Shown in pieces: positions 25,801 to 34,595 of a DNA stretch of 64,000 bases (positions within the stretch are counted from its first letter, which is position 1; every line of letters starts with the position of its first letter). The notes beneath the pieces are model-generated. The model was not told the origin of the DNA. It ran no database searches and saw nothing but the letters and a program-made list of their open reading frames with translations. The DNA lies in the NCBI RefSeq assembly GCF_000423605.1, contig NZ_AUIH01000004.1:124001-188000 (forward strand). The letters run 5' to 3'. Made by a program: the position numbers and the translations under genes. The DNA is from Saccharospirillum impatiens DSM 12546. GTDB lineage: Bacteria; Pseudomonadota; Gammaproteobacteria; Pseudomonadales; Natronospirillaceae.

Positions 25801-25895
25801 GTGGATTCCTGGTGTTGAAAAAGAGTCGCCCTGGCGGGTTCAAAAGCCGGGCTGCCCGGCGACTGGCCAGGAATGCCGGCCAGTCACTCCGACTG

Positions 25896-27416
25896 TCAGG
25901 TGTCGTTATGCAGATCGACCATGGGTGTTTCATCATCGGTGCTGCGTCGCTCGCCCTGTGACGCATCGTTACGCAATGCTTCCAGCGCGGCGAGATAGTC
26001 GCCATCAATGTCGCCGGTCACGTATTGACCGTCGAAAACCGAGCAATCAAAGGTGTGAACGTCTGCCTTGTGAGATTGCACGGCCTGGCGTAAATCTTCA
26101 AGATCCTGGTAAATCAGCTTATCGGCACCGATCATCGTGCGGATTTCTTCGTTATTACGGCCGTGCGCAATCAATTCATGGGCCGCCGGCATATCGATCC
26201 CGTAAACATTAGGGTAGCGCACTTCCGGCGCTGCCGAGGCGAAGTACACCTTTTTGGCACCGGCATCCCGGGCCATTTCGATAATCTCATTGCAAGTCGT
26301 GCCGCGTACAATGGAATCGTCGACCAGCAGCACATTCTTGCCCTGAAACTCCAGTCCAATGGCATTAAGCTTTTGCCGAACCGATTTCTGGCGCTGCTTT
26401 TGCCCCGGCATGATGAAGGTACGCCCGATATAACGGTTCTTCATAAAACCTTCCCGATAATGCACGCCGAGCCGGTTAGCCAATTGCAGTGCACTGGTAC
26501 GGCTGGTGTCCGGTATGGGAATGACCACGTCAATGTCGTTGTCTGGCCAGTCTCGGGAAATCTTGTCTGCCAGAGCGTCGCCCATGCGCAGACGCGCCTT
26601 GTAGACAGAAATGCCGTCGATGATGGAATCCGGGCGCGCAAAGTACACAAACTCAAACATGCAGGGTGACAACTGCGGATGATCAGCGCACTGACGCGTG
26701 TGCAAATGCCCCTCGGGGTCGATGTAGACAGCTTCACCCGGGTGCACGTCACGCATCAGCTTGTAGCCAAGAACGTCCAGCGCCACACTCTCGGAAGCAA
26801 TCATGTACTCGGTACGCCCGGCTTCGCTGGTGCGCTGACCGATGACCAGCGGACGAATGCCGAATGGGTCGCGAAACGCGACCAGGCCGTAACCGGAAAT
26901 CATGGCAACGGCGGCGTAGCCTCCCCGACAGCGGCGATGCACGGCAGCGACGGCGGCAAAGATATCGTCTGCGCCCGGTTGCAGCTTGCCCTGCAGCTGC
27001 AGTTCGTGCGCAAAGACATTAAGCAATACCTCGGAATCCGATGTGGTATTCACATGGCGCAGATCAGATTGATACAAAGCCTTGTTCAGTTCACCGGAGT
27101 TGGTCAGATTGCCATTGTGAGCGAGCACAATACCGTAGGGTGAATTGACGTAAAAAGGCTGGCTTTCCGCTGTACTGGACGACCCCGCCGTCGGATACCG
27201 CACATGGCCGATACCGGTGTGGCCGGTCAGGCGTTGCATGTGGTCGTTGCGAAATACGTCCCGGACCAATCCATTGCTTTTACGCAGATAAAAGCGCCCT
27301 GCGTCTTCGGTAACGATACCTGCGGCATCCTGCCCCCGGTGCTGCAATACCGTTAAGGCATCGTACAGCTGTTGATTAACGGCAGAATCACTAACGATGC
27401 CCACTATACCGCACAT
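25896..27416 (-). CDS. purF: Amidophosphoribosyltransferase
   Basis: 506 residues. The N-terminus MCGIVGI places nucleophile Cys2 of the Ntn glutaminase at the mature start. Glutaminase motifs HVRYPTAG (71-78) and NGNLTN (101-106) follow. The PRPP-binding loop [13 protein letters not shown] is at 362-374. It catalyses the first committed step of purine synthesis, PRPP plus glutamine to phosphoribosylamine. It starts 3 bases after cvpA, the conserved cvpA-purF arrangement. Confidence 0.97.
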   Translation of the reverse strand: MCGIVGIVSDSAVNQQLYDALTVLQHRGQDAAGIVTEDAGRFYLRKSNGLVRDVFRNDHMQRLTGHTGIGHVRYPTAGSSSTAESQPFYVNSPYGIVLAHNGNLTNSGELNKALYQSDLRHVNTTSDSEVLLNVFAHELQLQGKLQPGADDIFAAVAAVHRRCRGGYAAVAMISGYGLVAFRDPFGIRPLVIGQRTSEAGRTEYMIASESVALDVLGYKLMRDVHPGEAVYIDPEGHLHTRQCADHPQLSPCMFEFVYFARPDSIIDGISVYKARLRMGDALADKISRDWPDNDIDVVIPIPDTSRTSALQLANRLGVHYREGFMKNRYIGRTFIMPGQKQRQKSVRQKLNAIGLEFQGKNVLLVDDSIVRGTTCNEIIEMARDAGAKKVYFASAAPEVRYPNVYGIDMPAAHELIAHGRNNEEIRTMIGADKLIYQDLEDLRQAVQSHKADVHTFDCSVFDGQYVTGDIDGDYLAALEALRNDASQGERRSTDDETPMVDLHNDT

Positions 27417-27419
27417 GGC

Positions 27420-27911
27420 TTACTCACCTCCGACCGACAAAATGGCATTGGATGCTTTGTTGATGTACTCACCGGTCCAACTGATCACCGGCTCGAAGAA
27501 AGGTACCAGCAGGGAATCCTGCCAGAATTGGTCAAGAGCAAACAGCCGCCCCAGTGCCAGCAAGGCAACGACCACAACCAGGCCGCGCAGCAGGCCGAAA
27601 ACCATACCCAGCACCCGATCGGTGCCCGTCAGGCCGGTCATGCGAACGAATTCACCGAGCAAATGGTTGACCAGGGCGCCAACGATCAATGTGGCGACAA
27701 AAAGGATGGCGAACGCAGCGGTGTAACGCCAGGCGTCAGATTGAATCAAACTGGCCAGAACGACTGCCAGTTTATCGCTGAACAAGCGTGCAATGACCAG
27801 CGCCACAATCCAGGTAGCCAGCGACAACGCCTCCTTGGTAAAGCCGCGTTTAAGGCTGATCAGGGACGATACGATAAGAATGACCAGAATGGTCCAGTCG
27901 ATGGCTGTCAT
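27420..27911 (-). CDS. cvpA: CvpA family membrane protein
   Basis: 163 residues with four hydrophobic segments and the family opening DWTILVILIVSSLISLKRGFTKEAL. CvpA was first linked to colicin V production and has roles in envelope homeostasis; its molecular activity is not settled. It is directly upstream of purF (3-base gap) and 90 bases after the SPOR protein gene. Confidence 0.94.
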   Translation of the reverse strand: MTAIDWTILVILIVSSLISLKRGFTKEALSLATWIVALVIARLFSDKLAVVLASLIQSDAWRYTAAFAILFVATLIVGALVNHLLGEFVRMTGLTGTDRVLGMVFGLLRGLVVVVALLALGRLFALDQFWQDSLLVPFFEPVISWTGEYINKASNAILSVGGE

Positions 27912-28001
27912 AGTGATCCTAATTCGAAATCGCGGGCATTCTAACAGACCCGCATCGATTGTGAACCGCGGCGGCTACTGCAAACTCAGCGCAACGACCT
28001 G

Positions 28002-28580
28002 TCATGGTTGAAAGCGGACCACCAGCCCCTGAAGACCCGTTTGCTCAAGAATGTTCTGCTGCATGTCGCGAACCCGTTCCAGGTCACCATCCGGTCCGAC
28101 CAGCACCTGGGTGAAGACAGACCCGTCAGATAACAACACTTCATTCACATAGGTGGAGTAATCCTGGTCGCGCAATCGATCCCGCAACTCAGCGGCCTTG
28201 GAACTGTCCCGAAAACTGGCTACCTGTACACTCCAGGCCCGGCCAGTGGGCGTCGCCACCGGATCGTCCTGCTCCACAGCTGAAGTTTCGGCTTCAACCG
28301 GTGATGCAGGTTCGGCTGCGGCTGGCTCCGGTATGGGCGCTGTCGACTCCGGCTCAGCAGCGGGCGGATCAGGCAAGGCGGGCAATACATCAGCAGCCGG
28401 TTCCGCCACCCGGATATGCGACACATCCGGCCGTTTGGGTTTGGGGGGAATCTGAGTTATTTTCTCCGGGATGCGACCGTTCCCGTCGAGTACGACCGGG
28501 GCAATCAAGAACACCAGAGCCAGTATGACCAGCGCCCCGACCAGGCGCTGTTGAATTCGAACGTCCAAACCTTGCTCCAA
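28002..28580 (-). CDS. SPOR domain division protein (DedD-like)
   Basis: 192 residues. Short cytoplasmic N-terminus, a single membrane helix at about 15-31, a Pro/Glu/Ala-rich periplasmic linker (about 60-113) and a C-terminal SPOR domain (about 118-190: WSVQVASFRDSSKAAELRDRLRDQDYS). SPOR domains bind denuded glycan strands at the septum. DedD-type proteins assist constriction and lie between folC and cvpA in many gammaproteobacteria, as here. Confidence 0.9.
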   Translation of the reverse strand: MEQGLDVRIQQRLVGALVILALVFLIAPVVLDGNGRIPEKITQIPPKPKRPDVSHIRVAEPAADVLPALPDPPAAEPESTAPIPEPAAAEPASPVEAETSAVEQDDPVATPTGRAWSVQVASFRDSSKAAELRDRLRDQDYSTYVNEVLLSDGSVFTQVLVGPDGDLERVRDMQQNILEQTGLQGLVVRFQP

Positions 28581-28596
28581 TAGACACTGCGATGTA

Positions 28597-29868
28597 TCAG
28601 ACGCCGGCGGTATTCGGCTGTTTTGCCAGCAGACTCAACGCATCGGCGACGGTAAAAAAGGAGCCGCACACTAAGATCGGCAACCCCTGAGCATCTTCCG
28701 GCGCAGCCGCCACCGCTGCGGCTACCGAATCATAGCACCGGGCCGGGCTGACTGTCGCCCTGGCGTTCAGTTCAGTGGCCGTTAGACCGCGTGGCACTGA
28801 CAACGATGCCAGCGACCAGCTTGCCGCCAAAGGTGCCAGCGCGCGGGTTACTGCTTCAACATCCTTGTCAGCCAACATGCCCAGCAAAACATGCCAACGA
28901 CGGTCGCCAAGCCGTCGAGCCAGATAACGGGCTGCGTGAGGATTATGGCCGACATCCAGAACCCAGTCGCACTCCATCGCATGAAGCCGCTGGAGACGAC
29001 CGGCCGGAACCACGGCATTAAAGGCCGCCAGCGTCTGCCCATCGGTTACCTTAAAGGGTGACCGGGCAAATGCCTGACGCGCCGAGATCAGATTGTCGGG
29101 CGGCACGGTTGTGGTCAGTCCAGTGCCCTCTAGTCGATGCACACCATCGGCATCGGTCCACCAGAGTCCCTCTTGATCGACGCCATGAGTGATACCCAGA
29201 GGCCATACAGGTGCGTCCAGAGCGTTGGCGCTGTCCACAACCGTGTGCGGCAAGTCGTCGCTGCCCAGCACAGCATCCGTGCCCGGTCTGAATATTCCGG
29301 CTTTTTCAATGCCGATCTGATCTCGATCCGTACCCAGAAAGGCAGCATGATCAAGATCAATGGTCGTCACCAGTGCCACATCCGGGTCCACCAGATTCAC
29401 CGCATCCAGTCGACCGCCGAGACCCACTTCAAGCACCCAGACATCCAGGTCTGCCGCCTGAAACACCACAAAGGCAGCCAGGGTGGTGAATTCAAAGTAC
29501 GTCAGGGTGACATCACCCCGGGCCAGTTCAACCTGCTCGGAGGCGGCAATCAGATTGGCATCGGTGACCGGGTTCGCATCGATCTGTACACGTTCATTGA
29601 AGCGATGCAGATGGGGAGAGGTATAAAGCCCAACCCGACACCCTGCCAACAGACTGAGTTGGCGCAGGGTATCGCAGGTTGAGCCCTTGCCATTCGTGCC
29701 CGCGACGGTAAACACATAGGGGCGCTGGCGACCCGCTGACGCCAATGGCAAGTCCAGACGTGACGCGACCGCCCGGAGGCGGTCGAGTCCCATATCAATG
29801 GCCTGGCTGTGCAGGTGTTCGAGATACGTCAGCCAGTCATCGAGCGTAGCATCAGGCTGCGGTCGCAT
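28597..29868 (-). CDS. folC: Dihydrofolate synthase/folylpolyglutamate synthase
   Basis: 423 residues. The Mur-ligase-type P-loop GTNGKGS is at 57-63, followed by the family's SPH segment ([13 protein letters not shown]) and a C-terminal ligase domain. It adds glutamate to dihydropteroate and extends folate tails. Its start lies 17 bases inside the end of accD, so the two are translationally linked; the SPOR gene follows 16 bases after the stop. Confidence 0.95.
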   Translation of the reverse strand: MRPQPDATLDDWLTYLEHLHSQAIDMGLDRLRAVASRLDLPLASAGRQRPYVFTVAGTNGKGSTCDTLRQLSLLAGCRVGLYTSPHLHRFNERVQIDANPVTDANLIAASEQVELARGDVTLTYFEFTTLAAFVVFQAADLDVWVLEVGLGGRLDAVNLVDPDVALVTTIDLDHAAFLGTDRDQIGIEKAGIFRPGTDAVLGSDDLPHTVVDSANALDAPVWPLGITHGVDQEGLWWTDADGVHRLEGTGLTTTVPPDNLISARQAFARSPFKVTDGQTLAAFNAVVPAGRLQRLHAMECDWVLDVGHNPHAARYLARRLGDRRWHVLLGMLADKDVEAVTRALAPLAASWSLASLSVPRGLTATELNARATVSPARCYDSVAAAVAAAPEDAQGLPILVCGSFFTVADALSLLAKQPNTAGV

Positions 29869-30715
29869 GGGTCAGCTTCTTCAGCAGGCCTGCCAGCCGG
29901 TCGCGTTGCTCGTGGCGATGCAAAATCATATCAATTGCGCCTTTTTCAAGCAGAAACTCACTGCGCTGAAAGCCTTCTGGCAGTTGTTCGCGTACGGTCT
30001 GCTCGATAACGCGAGGTCCGGCAAAACCGATCAGAGCATTGGGCTCGGCAACATTCACGTCGCCAAGCAGCGCCAGGGAAGCCGAGACACCGCCAAAGCA
30101 CGGATCCAGCATGACCGAAATATAGGGCACGCCCGCTTCACGCAATTTTTCGATGGCTGCACTGGTTTTGGCCATTTGCATGAGCGAGAACAAGGCTTCC
30201 TGCATGCGTGCACCACCCGAGGTGGCAAAGCAAATCAGTGGCCTGCGCTCTTCAAGCGCCACCTTGGCGGCCTGGGCGAATTTCTCGCCAACCACGGCCC
30301 CCATGGACCCCCCCATAAAGTTGAAGTCGAAGGCCGCCACGACCACAGGTAACCCTTCCAGAGTCCCCTTCACGGTAACCATGGCATCGTTCTCACCCGT
30401 CGCCTTTTGCGCTGCGATCAGACGGTCTTTGTAGCGTTTACCGTCCCGAAACTTGAGCCGGTCACGCGGCATGACGTCCGTCGCGAACTCTTCCCGGTCG
30501 GCTTCGTCGAGAAACAGGTCGATGCGACGCCTTGCGCCAATACGCATGTGATGCTCACATTTGGGGCAAACATCCTGATTCCGCTCCAGCTCCGGGCGAT
30601 ACAGAACAGCGCTGCATTTCGGGCACTTCTTCCACAACCCTTCCGGTACGCTGGAGCGTTGACTCGCGCCCGACCGAATCAGTGACGGTACAATTTTGTC
30701 CAGCCAGCTACTCAT
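29852..30715 (-). CDS. accD: Acetyl-CoA carboxylase carboxyltransferase, beta subunit
   Basis: 287 residues. The N-terminal zinc ribbon has Cys31, Cys34, Cys50 and Cys53, followed by a crotonase-fold carboxyltransferase domain ([16 protein letters not shown]). With AccA it transfers the carboxyl from biotin to acetyl-CoA, the first step of fatty-acid synthesis. It sits 33 bases after trpA and overlaps folC. Confidence 0.97.
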   Translation of the reverse strand: MSSWLDKIVPSLIRSGASQRSSVPEGLWKKCPKCSAVLYRPELERNQDVCPKCEHHMRIGARRRIDLFLDEADREEFATDVMPRDRLKFRDGKRYKDRLIAAQKATGENDAMVTVKGTLEGLPVVVAAFDFNFMGGSMGAVVGEKFAQAAKVALEERRPLICFATSGGARMQEALFSLMQMAKTSAAIEKLREAGVPYISVMLDPCFGGVSASLALLGDVNVAEPNALIGFAGPRVIEQTVREQLPEGFQRSEFLLEKGAIDMILHRHEQRDRLAGLLKKLTHATAA

Positions 30716-30748
30716 CGCTTCCTCATCATTCGATGTTCGAATTCAGTA

Positions 30749-31558
30749 TTATGCGCGATCCATGGCGACCCGCATATCACCCAACAACTTAGACACTTGT
30801 GACGAAATTTCAACGGCTGATTCAGATTCCAGCCGCTCTATCGCATTTACCAGCACTGAGCCGACGATCACACCGCTGCAGACTTTCGCCACCCGAGCCG
30901 CCGTTTCACCGTCCCGAATACCGAAGCCAACGCAGACCGGAACATCGGTATGCTGCTCAATCCAGCTCATGCGTTCGGCCACTTCATCGACATTCAGGGT
31001 GTTGGCCCCGGTGATGCCTTTCAGTGAAACATAGTAGATCCAACCGGTGCTGCGCTTGCAAATGATGTCGAAACGCTCGTTGGTCGTGGTCGGGGTCACC
31101 AGGTAAATCAGATCCAGGCCTACGGCCCGGGCGTGCTCGACAATACCACCGCCCTCTTCCGGCGGCATATCAACCATCAGCAAGCCATCAACGCCGGCAT
31201 TGTGCGCGGCTTTAACGAAGGTCTCGTAGCCCATCCACTCAACCGGATTCAGGTAACCCATTAATACCACAGGCGTGTCCTGATTGGTCTTGCGAAATTC
31301 AGCCACAATGTCCAGCGTCTTGCGCAACGACATGCCATTGGCCAGCGCGCGTTCATTGGCACGCTGAATTGCCGGACCATCAGCCATGGGGTCGGAAAAG
31401 GGCATGCCCAGTTCAATGATATTGGCGCCCTGCTCCACCAGTGCATGCATTAGCGGCAGCGTGACGTCGGGACGTGGGTCTCCGGCGGTCACGAAGGGAA
31501 TCAGGGCTTTTCGACCCTCGTTTTTCAGGCGCTCAAAAGTAGCAGCAATACGACTCAT
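30749..31558 (-). CDS. trpA: Tryptophan synthase alpha chain
   Basis: 269 residues. Catalytic Glu49 (IIELGMPFSDP) and Asp60 (MADGP) are in place, with the phosphate-binding GFGIRD near residue 210. It cleaves indole-3-glycerol phosphate to indole, which passes through a tunnel to TrpB. It is 59 bases downstream of trpB. In Pseudomonas trpBA is elsewhere, so its presence between trpF and accD is a local difference of this lineage. Confidence 0.97.
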   Translation of the reverse strand: MSRIAATFERLKNEGRKALIPFVTAGDPRPDVTLPLMHALVEQGANIIELGMPFSDPMADGPAIQRANERALANGMSLRKTLDIVAEFRKTNQDTPVVLMGYLNPVEWMGYETFVKAAHNAGVDGLLMVDMPPEEGGGIVEHARAVGLDLIYLVTPTTTNERFDIICKRSTGWIYYVSLKGITGANTLNVDEVAERMSWIEQHTDVPVCVGFGIRDGETAARVAKVCSGVIVGSVLVNAIERLESESAVEISSQVSKLLGDMRVAMDRA

Positions 31559-31617
31559 AACAATTCCTTGATGGGATAACGGAACCGGGCTCTGGTGACA
31601 GAGCCCAAATCCGATCC

Positions 31618-32832
31618 TTAAATTGACAAACCATCCAGTGCCGCCACGGTGTGAACGTCTTTATCACCCCGTCCGGACAGATTCACAATGATGCGCTTGC
31701 CTTTACCCAGCTGTTTCGCGAGTTTCTTGGCATAAGCGACCGCGTGGGCGCTTTCCAGTGCTGGCATAATGCCCTCGGTACGGGTCAGTTCGCGAAACGC
31801 GTCCAGTGCCTCATCATCAGTGATGGCCACATAGTGGGCACGATTCGAGTCTTTCAACCAGGCATGCTCGGGCCCAACACCCGGGTAATCGAGACCGGCA
31901 GAAACCGAGTGCGTAGCGCTGATCTGGCCATCTTCATTGGCCATGATATAGGTACGGTTACCGTGCAGCACACCCGGGCGCCCCTTGCTTAGCGGCGCGG
32001 CGTGATCATCCCCGTCGAGGCCGTGGCCACCAGCTTCGACGCCGTATATTTCAACGCTTTTGTCGTTCAGAAATTCCCAGAACAGACCAATGGCGTTGGA
32101 TCCGCCACCCACGCAGGCGACCAGCGCATCCGGCAATTCACCGGTTTGATCCAATATCTGACGACGGGCCTCACGGCCGATAATGGCGTTAAAGTCTCGC
32201 ACCAGCGTCGGGTAAGGGTGTGGCCCGGCTACCGTACCAATGATGTAGTAGGTATCGTCGACATTGGTGACCCAGTCGCGCATGGCTTCGTTCATCGCGT
32301 CTTTGAGTGTGCGTGAGCCGGACGTTACCGACACCACCTCAGCACCGAGCAGACGCATGCGGTAAACGTTCAGTTTCTGGCGCTCAACGTCTTCTGCACC
32401 CATGTAAACAACGCACTTCAGACCCAGGCGCGCCGCCACAGTAGCCGTCGCCACCCCATGCTGGCCGGCACCGGTTTCTGCAATCACCCGCGGCTTGCCG
32501 CTGTATTTGGCCAGCAACGCCTGGCCAACGGTGTTGTTTATTTTGTGCGCGCCGGTGTGGTTCAAATCTTCCCGTTTCAGGTAGATGTCTGCCCCACCCC
32601 AGTTCTTGGTCAGACGTTCCGCCAGGTACAACGGTGACGGACGACCCACGTACTGGGCCAGGTCTTTATCAAACTGGCGACGAAAATCGGGATCGTCTTT
32701 CAGCTTGGTGTACATGGCGGACAGTTCGTCCAGCGCATCCATCAGGGTTTCAGAGGCAAAACGCCCGCCATAGGGCCCAAAGTGACCCGTCGCGTCCGGA
32801 TGGGCGTGATAATCTTCTGTGTGTGTTGTCAT
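31618..32832 (-). CDS. trpB: Tryptophan synthase beta chain
   Basis: 404 residues. The PLP lysine is Lys97 in [18 protein letters not shown] binds the PLP phosphate. It condenses indole with serine to tryptophan. Its start overlaps the trpF stop by 4 bases (ATGA), so trpF, trpB and trpA form one unit. Confidence 0.98.
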   Translation of the reverse strand: MTTHTEDYHAHPDATGHFGPYGGRFASETLMDALDELSAMYTKLKDDPDFRRQFDKDLAQYVGRPSPLYLAERLTKNWGGADIYLKREDLNHTGAHKINNTVGQALLAKYSGKPRVIAETGAGQHGVATATVAARLGLKCVVYMGAEDVERQKLNVYRMRLLGAEVVSVTSGSRTLKDAMNEAMRDWVTNVDDTYYIIGTVAGPHPYPTLVRDFNAIIGREARRQILDQTGELPDALVACVGGGSNAIGLFWEFLNDKSVEIYGVEAGGHGLDGDDHAAPLSKGRPGVLHGNRTYIMANEDGQISATHSVSAGLDYPGVGPEHAWLKDSNRAHYVAITDDEALDAFRELTRTEGIMPALESAHAVAYAKKLAKQLGKGKRIIVNLSGRGDKDVHTVAALDGLSI

Positions 32833-33503
32833 CGGTGATCTCTTCCTGCATCGGCCAGGGTTACCTGGCGCATAAATTCGGTCATCTTGTCCGGCGATTT
32901 CAAGCCTTTCTCAGCCTCAATTCCGCCGCTGACGTCTACGCCCTGCGGTCTGATCGCACGAACCGCCTCATTCACATTGGCCGGCGTGAGCCCCCCGGCC
33001 AAGACTATACGGCGTCGCCATCGTTCAGGGATGAGTGTCCATTGAAAGATCTCACCGGTCCCTCCCGGCACGCCTGCTTTAAACGCGTCGAGTATCAAGC
33101 CATCGGCATTTTGGTAGCGGTCGAGTGCGCGCTCAAGTGATTGCGCATCCTGCACACGCAGCGCCTTGATCCAGGGCCGGTCAAACCCGGCGCAGAATTC
33201 TGGAGGCTCATCACCGTGAAACTGCAGCACGTCGAGCGGCACCTGACTCAGCGTTTCCCGCACATCTGCTTCGGTAGGATTAACAAACAACCCGACCCGA
33301 CTGCAAAAAATACCGGCCGCTTTGGCCAGAGGCGCTGCCTGTGAGGGAGTAACGGCTCGCGGGCTGGGTGGATAGAAAACCAGACCAATGGCATCAACAC
33401 CCAAGTGATCAGCGTATTCCACATCACTGAGGCGCGTCATGCCGCAATATTTGATACGGGTCCGCGGGTGCGGCCCTGGGTGGGACGTATTTTCCGGGCT
33501 CAT
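32829..33503 (-). CDS. trpF: Phosphoribosylanthranilate isomerase
   Basis: 224 residues. The first strand RIKYCGMTR carries the catalytic Cys. Later motifs are [12 protein letters not shown] and the C-terminal phosphate-binding [10 protein letters not shown] with GVDVSGGIE. It performs the Amadori rearrangement in tryptophan synthesis. The preceding gene truA is 165 bases away, so trpF may have its own promoter there; I did not find a clear one. Confidence 0.96.
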   Translation of the reverse strand: MSPENTSHPGPHPRTRIKYCGMTRLSDVEYADHLGVDAIGLVFYPPSPRAVTPSQAAPLAKAAGIFCSRVGLFVNPTEADVRETLSQVPLDVLQFHGDEPPEFCAGFDRPWIKALRVQDAQSLERALDRYQNADGLILDAFKAGVPGGTGEIFQWTLIPERWRRRIVLAGGLTPANVNEAVRAIRPQGVDVSGGIEAEKGLKSPDKMTEFMRQVTLADAGRDHR

Positions 33504-33668
33504 GGTCCGTTCCTGACGTTATTAACCCCAGTCTACCAAAGCCGGGGGCCAGTCCCAATGCCCTTCACCACAAAGAGTGACGGCAATCGACGCCACACGG
33601 TTTAAGAATAGCCGCCTGAACAGTACCAAAGCAGTGCGCCGACTGAACCCGACCTACGAAAACAACGC

Positions 33669-34514
33669 CTAGACCGCATTCAGCCCGGTAAATCCGTCCA
33701 GAATGGCCGGTCCGGCTTCGCGCTCGGGCAGATCACCCCGGTCGTAACGAGCTCGCACGAAATACAACCCGGCCGCTGGCGCGGTGATGCCGCCCCGATT
33801 CCGGTCTCTGCCCTCTAGCACTTCCAGAGCCCATTCGACCGGTCTGTCACCACGACCAATGGCCAGCAACACACCCATGATGTTTCGCACCATGTGATAG
33901 AGGAAGCCGTTTGCACGGGCCTGGAGCACGATCAGTCGCCCCTGACGAACCAGCCTGAGTTCGCGAACGTCCTTAACCGGTGAATGGGCCTGGCAGTTGG
34001 CGGCGCGAAAGGATGAAAAATCGTGCTCACCCAACAACAGATCGGCGGCGGCCTGCATGCGCTCAAGGTCCAGAGGACGACGCTCCCAGGTCATGCCGTC
34101 TCGCAAGATGCCGCTGGGCATGGGAGCACAGTAGACAATGTAACGATACGCCCGCTCACGCGCCGAGAAACGGGCGTGAAAATCTATATCTACCGGCTGC
34201 GTCCACTGCACGCTAATGTCGTTGGGCAACAAGGTATTAGCGCCAGAGGTCCAGCCATAGTCTTTTCGGTAACTGGCGGTATCAAAGTGGAGAATCTGGT
34301 TACTGGCATGAACACCCGCATCGGTCCGACCCGCGACAATCAGGTCAACCGGTTCGTTGGCTACCTTTGAAATGGCCTTTGTCAGCTCGGCCTGAACGGT
34401 TCTAACACCCGTCTTCTGGATCTGCCAGCCGTAATAGTCAGTGCCCCGGTACTCTACGCACATGGCAACCCGGTACCGGTGTTCGGGCCGTAAAAAAGGA
34501 AATTGGTCTGTCAT
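33669..34514 (-). CDS. truA: tRNA pseudouridine synthase A
   Basis: 281 residues. Catalytic Asp65 lies in AGRTDAGVHA (61-70). It converts uridines 38-40 of the anticodon arm to pseudouridine. Its ATG is only 6 bases after the T run of a strong terminator (34521-34547), with GGA between them as the ribosome-binding site. So expression must depend on read-through from fimV or on a promoter inside the fimV end. Confidence 0.96.
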   Translation of the reverse strand: MTDQFPFLRPEHRYRVAMCVEYRGTDYYGWQIQKTGVRTVQAELTKAISKVANEPVDLIVAGRTDAGVHASNQILHFDTASYRKDYGWTSGANTLLPNDISVQWTQPVDIDFHARFSARERAYRYIVYCAPMPSGILRDGMTWERRPLDLERMQAAADLLLGEHDFSSFRAANCQAHSPVKDVRELRLVRQGRLIVLQARANGFLYHMVRNIMGVLLAIGRGDRPVEWALEVLEGRDRNRGGITAPAAGLYFVRARYDRGDLPEREAGPAILDGFTGLNAV

Positions 34515-34520
34515 GAGTCC

Positions 34521-34547
34521 AAAAAAAACGCCGCTCAGGGAGCGGCG
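34521..34547 (-). terminator. Strong terminator after fimV, immediately before truA
   Basis: CGCCGCT/AGCGGCG arms with a 5-base loop and eight T residues on the minus strand. A second hairpin (GGGTCT...AGACCC) lies just upstream of it. The T run ends 6 bases before the truA start. Confidence 0.9.
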
Positions 34548-34595
34548 CAGTTTACAGCATTCGGGTCTGTTTGAAAGACCCGTCAGGCTCTTGAA

